Positions 35,542 to 44,124 of a DNA stretch of 64,000 nucleotides are shown one piece after another. This DNA comes from Trema orientale. Lineage: Eukaryota; Streptophyta; Magnoliopsida; Rosales; Cannabaceae. Every line of letters begins with the position of its first letter. The stretch's first letter is position 1. The notes under the pieces are model-generated. The model did no database searches, was not told the origin of the DNA, and saw nothing but the letters and a program-made list of their open reading frames with translations. The translations under genes were made by a program, and so were the position numbers. The stretch spans positions 1-64,000 of the forward strand of contig JXTC01000074.1 of assembly GCA_002914845.1 (NCBI GenBank), written 5' to 3'.

Positions 35542-38500
35542 CCTGATATCTGTCATCTATTCTTCTTCGGCACATTTTGATAAGACTGCAGAATCTGTGC
35601 TCTGTACTTTGCACTGTCACTCCTTGGATTGCTATGTGCATAGATGCCACTTTCTCTGGATCTTGGTGGTCCCATTTCCAATATGTGGCTTCTTGAGGGA
35701 AGAAGTAAGTTCTACTTGTGTGGATAGGATGGAAGGATTTATTTTTGAATTACTTTCATACTGCTAAATGGATTAGATATAACTAATATTTGTGAGGTAA
35801 AAGACAATTAGTAACTTTTAGTAGCATATAAACAGGGATAAAGTTTGTGGGGTTTGGTTCCTAATGCCCTGCAGCTGGTTATCCTTGTTGTTTGAGAACT
35901 GTTTTACCCTTTCTTCTCTTCAAGACAATTGCTTCGTGGGGCTTGTGATATTTGTTCTCTAGAAACTTATTACATTTAATATGACTTATGGGATATCATT
36001 TGAGTTCTATTTAATTTTTCTGCTCCATTGGGTGTGTTTCTCCCTTGTTTGTGTAGATTGTATGTTTTAGAACCATGTGGTCTGCAGGTTTTGTTGATTC
36101 ACACAGCGGATATGTTGTCACCTTGATTTTTGTTTGTGGTGGTGGGATTGCATGTCTTCTTTACAAATTTTGAAACTCGTCATCTTGATTTTTCACTGGA
36201 AGTTGGTCTTGTTTGACATATATTTTCAAGATATGTTAGTGGTCATCCAATATCAAATCACAAATTTTTTTGTAAATCGTGATTTTAAATGTATGTTGCT
36301 TGTTGTTTTCTCAATGTATGTGGCATAAAATGAACAGTACTCATTCCTCAAAACTACAAAAATGACTGGGGAATTGCTGATTTTTGTCTTTGTTTTCTGT
36401 GTCTCATTGATGTGCATGCCTATAGGATTTGCTTACTTGAACCCTTTTGGAGAATCTCCTGCTGTGTTCCGCCTTTTTTTTTTTTGTTAATGGGTCGCAG
36501 GGATATAGACTATGCGTAAATATCTTATCTAATTTCCTTCTGATCATCGTATCCAGGGAATAGGGTGGGCAACTCTTTCTTTTCATGAATGAATCAGCCT
36601 TTGCTGGTTATATGGTGGAAGATTTGTTACATGGGGATGCCTTTATTGGATCTCTCTGGTGATGGCTTTGATCTGCCAAGTGTGAAATTGAAGCCTTGAC
36701 TGTTCTGATTTCACCTTGTTTTCCTGAAAGATTCCTTTAAAAATCTGTAGTTGTGGTCCTGCAATACATCATCTAGAAATTCTGTTTATGAACTTGTTCA
36801 GATAAGAATGCAAATCTGTCAATTGCATGTAAAGCACTGTATAGCCCTGTGTAAAATGGTTTTGTATTAGTTACACATGTACTGGCCTTTTCCCTTGCCT
36901 TTTCTATTTGCCCCCTCTTGTATTGGGCTTGACAGAGAGCTTGTAAAGTCTTGTACTGATTTTGATGCATGTTGTTCTTCATATTTTGTACGTCACAAGT
37001 GAAAGTCATTCCTTGCATTAGGATGTAAGGCTTGAGTAATTAGATTTTTAACCAAGCCAATTGTAAATTGTAATAGTCATAGTGAGATCTGTATAACCCA
37101 GTTTCTCTTCGAGCAATATACTTCCTCAGAATGAGGAATTCAGAGTTTTTTCCTTTCAAATCTCGTGTATATTATTATAGTGAGGTGTAGTTGGGTTTAG
37201 GGGTCATGAGTAGTGAGTTGAAGTTTCACTGTAAATATATTAGACTGAAATGGCTATTACCTCCTGGATGGAGGCTTGATGCTGAGTCTTCAACTTTATT
37301 CCTACCCTCAGGAGGAGTTTTGTATTGTCCTTGATGGGATCAAATGTCTGGATAATGTTTCCCATTGTGTTCTTGTGAGTTATTGATGTAAAATGAGCAT
37401 AGGAGCTGCATCATTCTTGATGGGGTTGCACTTATCAGAACTTGTCGCCTCACCGTGTCCTCACGACGAGCACTGCTCTGGTTGATGAAGAAATCAAGTT
37501 ATACTTCTCACGACGAGCACTGCTCTGGTTGATGAAGAAATCAAGTTATACTTCTTTTCCCCTCAACTTTTTGTTGGAATACCAGTTGTAGTGCATACTT
37601 TCCCTTCATATCTCTCTTGTTTTCGTTTGTAAATCTTACAGGGGGGTGGAATCAGTGCTGTTGTTTGAACTCTGAATATGCTGTCATTCTGATTTTTATT
37701 TCATGGTTGTTAAGTTCCACTTTGGCAGAAGAATTTCATACGGAAGAGAAAGAACTTAATTTGTGTGTCATTTATATTTTTCTACGTGCTCCTGACTTAC
37801 CAAGTTAGGATTTCAGCTTGGCATTAGGTGGTTTGGCTTGGTTTTGTTCATCTTTTGATGAAAACTTGTGCTATGCAGGTCTTCTGAATCTTGTTTTGTT
37901 TACCTTCTGTGATTTTATTAGGTAGCTTTTCTTGTTCTGGCCACTCCATAAAATATTGAAGGGATGACTTGGGACATTTTGTTAGACACGCAAAAGAGGC
38001 ATAAAAGCTCTGCCTCTGTTAATTTTGTTGCTTTAAGAGACGGATCTTTATTCTTGGAACGTTTCTTTTTACCAACTCGTTGAATTGTACTTCTGCGTAG
38101 TTTGTTAAAATAAAGGATTGCTTAGTAATTATATTGGAAAAACGCGGGTCCTTTTGGTGCCGTTTGCTGGTTTGTAGCTCATTACAACGACGGATATATT
38201 TTGCATTGCCATAATTTCATAGGACAGATATTGTGTGTGTAATCTATACATAATGCACTTGGTCGTTTCACCGTGCTATTAATCTATGATTATATTTTAT
38301 AATGGCGGATCATAACAAAGTAAATTCCCAACATAAAGAATCCGAATATATACAACAACCATAGTCGAGTTTCTGAGGATATACACATCCAATCTCGGTG
38401 GCCAAGAGTAGCAAAAAGGTCATTTCTTATACCTGAATACCTGATAAACTTATCCTTGTTACGTAGCAGCATTTTTTTTACCCCTGATAGAAATATATGT

Positions 38501-38824
38501 AGCAGCTGCGATGGCTGATAGTCTTTATTTATATTTGGGGGATAAAAAAGAAGAATAAAAAAACAGATTGAGAATATGTTAGAAAATGCGCCTCTCCATC
38601 TTTCCTAAGCCTAAACTCAAACAGTCAAACACAATCAAAACAAAAATTCTGTTATCATTCAACTGTATATAAGAAGTAATGGATGTTTACACTACTAATA
38701 ATAATGTGTGAGACCGAGTTAGGAACACTATATACTCGAGGCACGGTAGTAATCAAGTCTGTCTTAAGAAAGAGTACGTGTACGTATGAATATTTGCATG
38801 TGTATGATGTATATTTCAATTTGC
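35542..38824. other. 3.3-kb spacer downstream of the RRM gene
   Basis: T-rich sequence, the first part probably the 3' UTR of the RRM gene. It holds a 47-bp tandem duplication at 37461-37554. I find no gene; open frames such as 36773-37018 (-) and 37617-37808 (+) lack recognisable domains. Confidence 0.55.
37461..37554 (+). repeat. 47-bp tandem duplication
   Basis: TCACGACGAGCACTGCTCTG followed by the same 27 bases occurs twice back to back with no difference. A recent slip or unequal exchange in non-coding DNA. Confidence 0.9.
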
Positions 38825-39181
38825 TTAAAAGAAGTAACCAGCAACGGCAGCGACAGCAACTCCGGCGAAGGCAGAGGCCGCCTCAAGGCCACTTGCTCCG
38901 CTGACGCTCTCGGGAGGAGATTCAACGGTACCAGGAGGGAATGCGCCAGGAGGAACAGGTCCACCAACAGGAGCCTCAACGACATCATCTTGCTGCGACG
39001 CATCATCGTCATTTGAGTTTCCAATTTGTTCGTCATCGGTGTCACCGCTCGGGGGGACAGCAGCAGCTGCCGCAATGGACGCGGTATCGCCCTTGGCGGG
39101 CTCGCTGCCTTGCGTATCGGCGCAAGCCAACCCGACAAAGGCGACGAGAACTAGAGCCAGGACAACAGCACGTCGTGCCAT
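38825..39181 (-). CDS. BCP1-like arabinogalactan/anther protein
   Basis: A 118-aa single-exon protein. The N-terminal 21 residues (MARRAVVLALVLVAFVGLACA) form a clear secretory signal peptide. The mature part is small and acidic, with Pro-containing GGPVPPGAFPPG and Ala/Ser-rich stretches. The C terminus ends in a hydrophobic AAVAGYFF tail after a small-residue region, as in GPI-anchored arabinogalactan peptides. The overall plan fits Brassica BCP1, a pollen and tapetum protein needed for pollen development. Hydroxyproline glycosylation and a GPI anchor are inferences from composition. A TATA-like TATAAAC lies about 75 bases upstream. From memory the Arabidopsis homologue At1g24520 sits beside the CCT5 gene, which is also near here. 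Confidence 0.8.
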   Translation of the reverse strand: MARRAVVLALVLVAFVGLACADTQGSEPAKGDTASIAAAAAVPPSGDTDDEQIGNSNDDDASQQDDVVEAPVGGPVPPGAFPPGTVESPPESVSGASGLEAASAFAGVAVAAVAGYFF

Positions 39182-39610
39182 TTTTTTGTGTTTTGTTGGG
39201 ACTCGTTAATGATAAAAGGGTGGTGATTTGTGGTGAGGTTGGATCATTTGTATGAGTTTATACTATGGAGAGATATGGAGGAGTTTGGGATGCCTTGGAC
39301 TACGGTGCGGAGTGTGAGGAAAACCGTGGAGTTCACAAAGTTTGTTATTACTAATTTCAGTAAATTCTCTGTATAATGTATCTATCTATTTTCTTATTCC
39401 ACATCACTAATTTTCATGGAAATTATAAATTTGGTAATTCATTGGCTAATCAAATGTAAGATTATTTTAGCCCCCAAAAAAAAAAAACAAGGGTATAATT
39501 AAAATCAAATTATCCTTGTATGAAAAAATTACAAGTCCCAAAATATTAATGTTGTATGGTCTCTTTCGACACGAAAGAGACAACCAATTTCAAATAACTA
39601 TTAAAACATT
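39182..39610. other. Spacer between BCP1-like gene and capping gene
   Basis: About 430 bases between two tandem minus-strand genes. It holds the BCP1-like promoter next to 39182 and the 3' end of the capping gene next to 39610, with a poly(A) run on the plus strand at 39476-39487. Confidence 0.55.
39256..39262 (-). promoter_or_regulatory. TATA-like box of the BCP1-like gene
   Basis: TATAAAC on the minus strand, 75 bases before the ATG. Sequence and spacing fit; no direct proof. Confidence 0.5.
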
Positions 39611-40996
39611 TCAACGACTTGCACGAGCTGAATTCTTGTGCTGCTTGGCTTTACTATCATTCCTAATCCTAAGTTGATAAAGAGGTAGGCGAATAATGTC
39701 ACGCATCTCATTCAACAGCACTTCTTCTGTGATATTGTCCCTTATGCTCCTCATGACCTTATTGTAAGTGTTGAACTCATTTGGAGTACCTTTATCAGTC
39801 CTGACCCTCATAAAGACCCAAACTTGTTCTTCACAGTCCCAACAACACTCGATAATTTTCCCCGAGTAAGACGCAGGATCATGTAGTGAAGTAGTAACAG
39901 TACCACCACCACCTTTGAACACAACCTTACTCCCTTCCATCAGTTTCTTCTTCCCTCGCTCGTAAAGAAAAAGCAGCTTATTACCATTACCATCAATCTC
40001 AAATAGAAAATCAACCGAATTCATTTCAGGGTATTTCCACTTCAGGAGGCCATGATGAGTACGTGGAATATAAGGGTCATCCCAACCTTGGAATATAACA
40101 CCATCCGAATCATGAGTCAGCTGCCTAGGAATGAACTCCTTCAAAAGCTTTGGAACAGTGGAGAGGAACCAGAAATCCTTCCTCCTAACCTTGAATGGTT
40201 CCAAATCATATCCATAGTAAGAATTAAGAGTCCTACTCTGTCTTTCGTGATTTCGCGGCTGGATAACTTGTTTCTCAACCATACTCCACCTCTCATGGAA
40301 AGGTCTATCTATAACAGACACATTGTTAATGACCATAAGGTCATAAACAAGGTACCTTCTCTCTGGCTTCTTTTCCTTCCCCTTTAAACCAGGCAGCAAG
40401 ACTGTATCAATCACCATCTCCCCATCAAGTAAAGTGTAATGATGAGTCTTAATCTTGTCACCATAGCCAAAATCCTTAATGGGTTTGCAAGGAAATCTCA
40501 TACGGACCCTTCTAAAGTTAAAACTTCTGTCAATCAAGTAAACTCCATCCCCAGTTATTAGCATCATATATCTTGTACCATCAGCCTTCCAAGTGGCATA
40601 ATAGTACTTTTGCCTTATCAGCTGTAGATTGTCCTTGTTTAGGGACACTGGGTGTGACCCGGGAAATTGGGTAAACCTCCCTCTGAACCCACCACTGCCC
40701 AAATTAAGGGCTTCATAGCAGAACCGCCTCAGCGCATTCTGTTGGGCCCATGGTATCTCCTCCCCCAAAACATCGTCGTTTGTCATGGTCTTATCAAAAG
40801 AATTGGGGGGTTTTGTTCGAAACGACGTGTCGTTGTTGGGTGGTTGATATCTTTGTACATCAAGATCTTGTAGGGGGTCTCTTTTGAATCGCTTGTTGTG
40901 TCTCTGTTCACGCTCCAAAGATCTAGATTCGAGGGTCAATTCGGACTGAATCGACGATCGATCACGCTCGATCTTGGAGTAGTAGAAAGAAGCCAT
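39611..40996 (-). CDS. mRNA guanylyltransferase (capping enzyme), stand-alone
   Basis: Intronless frame of 461 aa. It carries a full GTP:RNA guanylyltransferase: motif I WKADGTRYM with the GMP-accepting lysine at 137, motif III LLDGEMVID, IIIa RYLVYDLMVIN, IV SDGVIFQGW, V GLLKWKYPEMNSVDF and, in the OB-fold part, VWVFMRVRTDKGTPNE. It transfers GMP from GTP to the 5' diphosphate end of nascent mRNA in the nucleus. Plant capping enzymes known to me are bifunctional, with a cysteine-phosphatase (HCxxGxxRTG) RNA triphosphatase domain in front. Here that domain is absent: about 70 basic, low-complexity residues precede the usual linker MTNDDVLGEEIP. No such domain is found upstream; instead a TATA box lies 114 bases before the ATG. 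It may be a retro-derived or trimmed paralogue. All catalytic motifs are intact, so it is probably active. Confidence 0.9.
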   Translation of the reverse strand: MASFYYSKIERDRSSIQSELTLESRSLEREQRHNKRFKRDPLQDLDVQRYQPPNNDTSFRTKPPNSFDKTMTNDDVLGEEIPWAQQNALRRFCYEALNLGSGGFRGRFTQFPGSHPVSLNKDNLQLIRQKYYYATWKADGTRYMMLITGDGVYLIDRSFNFRRVRMRFPCKPIKDFGYGDKIKTHHYTLLDGEMVIDTVLLPGLKGKEKKPERRYLVYDLMVINNVSVIDRPFHERWSMVEKQVIQPRNHERQSRTLNSYYGYDLEPFKVRRKDFWFLSTVPKLLKEFIPRQLTHDSDGVIFQGWDDPYIPRTHHGLLKWKYPEMNSVDFLFEIDGNGNKLLFLYERGKKKLMEGSKVVFKGGGGTVTTSLHDPASYSGKIIECCWDCEEQVWVFMRVRTDKGTPNEFNTYNKVMRSIRDNITEEVLLNEMRDIIRLPLYQLRIRNDSKAKQHKNSARASR

Positions 40997-41022
40997 TGTC
41001 AGCGCTGATGAAGCCGTCTGCG

Positions 41023-41031
41023 AAACCCTAG
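41023..41031 (+). promoter_or_regulatory. Telo-box AAACCCTAG in the capping gene leader
   Basis: AAACCCTAG just before the ATG of the minus-strand gene. Telo-boxes are frequent near the start of plant translation and housekeeping genes, often with TGGGCC sites, which occur here at 41198-41203 and 41214-41219. Confidence 0.6.
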
Positions 41032-41109
41032 ACAGAGAGAGATGGGGTTCTTGAGAGATACGGTAGAGAGCGAATATGAAAGTGAAACCGATGGAGAGAC
41101 GAAGACGGC

Positions 41110-41117
41110 TATTTATA
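41110..41117 (-). promoter_or_regulatory. TATA box of the capping gene
   Basis: Minus-strand TATAAATA, 114 bases upstream of the ATG, which predicts a leader of about 80 bases. Its presence shows that this gene has its own core promoter close to the shortened coding region. Confidence 0.65.
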
Positions 41118-41344
41118 GACTTTCGTGGAAAATTTTAGTGTGATTTATTAAGGAGAAAAAAAAAATTGAGGTAATTATTATTTGAAGATCATGGAAGGCC
41201 CAAGTATCTCACCGGCCCAACTTTCAAAGCCCATAATAACCTGGGTCATACAGATGTAGCCCATAAAATTAGAGCAAGGCGCCAAGGCCTTAATCGGAAA
41301 GCTCACTATCCTTAGGGTTAAGTTTTAATTTAGCGGCATCTTTT

Positions 41345-41690
41345 TTACATTTTTGTTTTGTAACAGTTTTTATTGTACAGTTTCAAATTTGCCCCTAATT
41401 TTTCCCAACTAGTTGACATTTATCTATTGATGGTTGAGTTTTTATGAATTAATCGAATGAGATTTTTTTATTTTAAATTAGTTAAGATTTGTCAACTGAC
41501 TAGTTGAGTTTTATTTTATCAAGTGACTAGATGAGTTTTGTCGACTAACTAACTGAGGTTTAAAACTATAACGGGAGTATATTTGGTACAATTTTGGTAC
41601 AAAATTATTATATTTTGAATTTATATTTAGTTAGCTATTATACGACAAAAGTTGAATTTTGAATTGCTATTGTAAAGAATCCCAACTAAA
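41345..41690. repeat. Diverged dispersed repeat, copy 2 (partner 23740-24040)
   Basis: Same ordered landmarks as the copy near 23.9 kb, including CAATTTTGGTACAAAATTAT and TATTATACGACAAAAGTTGA. Its ends carry weakly inverted TTTTATTGTACAGTTTCAAA-like sequence, so it may be a non-autonomous transposon. Confidence 0.5.
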
Positions 41691-41854
41691 TTCCAACATG
41701 CACAAACATGATAATATAGGAAAACACCAATTTCAGGAATGTTGTTTTTTGTTTTTATTTTTTTCGAGTATTCACTTTGAGGAAGATTCAAACTAAAAGT
41801 ATTTGTTTTTCTCTTTTGGACAAGTATTGCTTTTATAATAGAAAATGTTAATTA

Positions 41855-42560
41855 CATAAAAATACTCCCACTTTTAACTTTTTTTTTTTTAAATATACCA
41901 TATCTTTTGAACTTCTGCAAATTGATATCCTCACTTTTGAATTCTGTAAATTACTATCCTAATATTTACAATTTATGCAAATTAATACCCTTAGTTTTTG
42001 TTTTCTTTGTAAATTTATACTATAAGCAAATTAAAGATACAAACACCTCTTATTAACTTATTAAAAATATTTAGATATTAATATATTATATGAAATTATT
42101 TTTTAACTACTTTTTTTGGTTAATTGCTAAAAAAAACACAATTATTTTTACCTATTATTTTTTTTCTCTTTTTAACAATTAACTATTTTTACCTCTCATT
42201 CTAATTTTTTTACTTTTCTTTTTTAAATGAAAACTAAATAAGTCAACTACAAATATTTTTCAAAAATTTTATTATTATTTAATAAGTTTTAATTAAGTTG
42301 ATGATGACTGCAATCATATTTTTATTATTAAAATCAACTGATTGAGCATTAAGGCTACAAATTTATAGGAATTTCAAATGTTAAGGTATTAATTTGTAAG
42401 AATTTTAATTGTTAAGGTATTAATTTCTAGAATTTAAAAGTGATGATATTATTTTGTAAAAATTCAAAAGTTAGTGTATTACTTGTAGAAATTCAAAAAT
42501 TAAGGTTTTTTTTGAAAAAAAATTGATAAAAGTCAGGATATTTTAATGTTATTATCAGTA
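41855..42560. mobile_element. Foldback element with tandem-repeat arms
   Basis: Left arm (about 41855-42010) and right arm (about 42350-42560) are inverted copies. Both arms consist of units of about 35 bases: left form ACTTTTGAATTCTGTAAATT plus ACTATCCTAAT, right form the inverse, AGGTATTAATTTGTAAGAAT. The ends match too: left TTACATAAAAATACTCCCAC against right reversed ACATTAAAATATCCTGAC. The middle is AT-rich, non-coding sequence. Arms of short tandem units are the plan of foldback elements. Confidence 0.7.
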
Positions 42561-42736
42561 ATAAAAATTTATAAAACTAACCTAAAGGGCTACATAAAGG
42601 AATTAAGATAGAGATTTCCCAAAATTAAAGAGGGAGCAACATTGACTTTTTTTTTTCAATTAAAAAAAGTGGTAAGTGGTTACCACTTAAAAAAAAAAAA
42701 GAGTAGCCAAATTAAAAGTGATAATAAATCTAATTT

Positions 42737-42921
42737 CCCAACTGAGGCTAGTTCAGTTGGTCCAAGGTTTGAGGGATGTGTGTATAAATTTGGGGGATTA
42801 AGCATTCAAACCTTGGTAATGACGTGTGTGTAAGCTATTTTTCTTTACCTTTGTAATGAGTTGTGATCATTAGTTAATTCTTACTTAAAAAAAAAAAGAA
42901 AGAAAACTTAGAATTGGTAGA
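42737..42921 (+). mobile_element. tRNA-derived SINE with target duplication
   Basis: A pol III A box TAGTTCAGTTGG (42750-42761) and a B-box-like GCATTCAAACC about 40 bases on mark a tRNA-like head. The body ends in an A-rich tail (about 42885-42907). AAATCTAATTT flanks both sides (42726-42736 and 42922-42932), and a longer, imperfect match (AAGTGATAATAAATCTAATTT against ATTGGTAGAAAATCTAATTT) extends it. Non-autonomous; would rely on a LINE. Confidence 0.75.
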
Positions 42922-43164
42922 AAATCTAATTTTCACTCTTTTTAATTTAAGATTCATATGTGCTACATGTTTGAGAGGGATTTGTTACAAATTTTTTTAG
43001 AGATAACAACTATTTATTGGTCTCTAATAACTACCGTTTTGGGCATATAAAGTCACATAACTAACCCCATAAGCAATTCTATAAGTTTGTAAGGTTAGTA
43101 TTTACTTTTCAAATGTAATAAAGTGGAAGATTTAAGTAAAAACAAGGAGAAATTTGATTTTTTA

Positions 43165-43485
43165 TGGTGAAAAATTGAAAAATCCCGGAATTTGAAATTA
43201 TTCTGAAAAATCCTAAATTTAATTATTAAAATACTATTTTTAAAATATTTAGAAAAATATTATTTTTTATTAATTGATGAGATAGTTAAGGTAGTTAGTC
43301 GAATTACATGAGATAACTTGAACAGTTACTCCAAGTATCATTAAAAAATACTAATTTAGAAAAATGATATTTTTATAAATATTTTTTAAAAGTGTTAATT
43401 TTCTAACAGTACTTTTAAAAAGTGATATTTTTCTAAATCAGATTTTTCAAAAAATCAGTCCCGGAATTTTTCAATTTTTGGTACT
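43165..43485. mobile_element. 320-bp inverted-repeat element
   Basis: Left AAAAATTGAAAAATCCCGGAA and right, reversed, AAAAATTGAAAAATTCCGGGA form terminal inverted repeats, followed inside by a second inverted pair (CTGAAAAATCC against TTGAAAAATCTG) and AAAATATTATTTTT-type arms. Style resembles the 7410 and 25117 repeats but the ends differ. Confidence 0.65.
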
Positions 43486-43872
43486 TTGGGCTTTGAATTT
43501 TGTAAGAAGCCCCAAGAAAAAATACAGAGAAATTTAGGTGGATAACCAATATTTTAAATTTGATTAAGTAGATGTCCATTTTTAAAATTTTATAGCTAAA
43601 TGTCCAGGTATATATATTTTTACATTTGGTTGATAAATATATCTACCAATTTTAGCTACTGTACTGAAATGTATTAGGTATATAATTTTTTATACTTGGT
43701 ATATGAAATTTTACATTTAGTATATAAATATATATACAGGATATTTTGCTATAACATTTGACAAAAGGATATTTACTGAAATTGAGCCCAAAATTTAGTC
43801 ACATTTCTATAAGCCTCAAAAATACAAGTGCTAGAAATAATTAATCTCCCACTAAAAATGGTGTTGAGTGCC

Positions 43873-43968
43873 GGCCCAAGTATTTTACAGGCCCAATTGT
43901 GGAAAGCCCATAAAATTACAGAAAGGCCCAAACTCCACCGCTTTTAAAAATTGATATCCAAACCCTAG
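43873..43968 (+). promoter_or_regulatory. CCT5 promoter: three site II motifs and a telo-box
   Basis: GGCCCA at 43873-43878, 43890-43895 and 43925-43930 and AAACCCTAG at 43960-43968, within 260 bases of the CCT5 ATG. In plants site II (bound by TCP factors) with a telo-box is typical of genes driven in growing cells. No clear TATA box seen. Confidence 0.6.
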
Positions 43969-44124
43969 AAAGCGGAGTCAGTAGTGAGTGAATGAAACTA
44001 AACCCTTTTCCATTTGAAACCAAAGCAGAGCTGTGGGTTTCGCGATTTCTCTGAAAGCTTCTACAGAAAGAGTTGAGCGAGCGAGAGAGAGAGAGTGTTG
44101 TGGAGTTGGGGAATCTGAATCGAA

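Larger units (their letters stand above)
41118..44124. other. Repeat-filled spacer between capping gene and CCT5
   Basis: Divergent promoters with TGGGCC sites at both ends. Between them lie a dispersed repeat (41345-41690), a foldback element (41855-42560), a SINE (42737-42921), an inverted-repeat element (43165-43485) and AT-rich sequence with TATATA runs (43520-43800). No gene. Confidence 0.65.

Noticed and set aside
36773-37018. 81-codon minus-strand open frame
   Set aside because: No domain, signal or conserved motif; lies in the probable 3' region of the RRM gene.
39476-39487. Poly(A) run downstream of the capping gene as a retrocopy tail
   Set aside because: The A run is on the plus strand, so it reads as poly(T) in the sense of the minus-strand gene and cannot be its tail.
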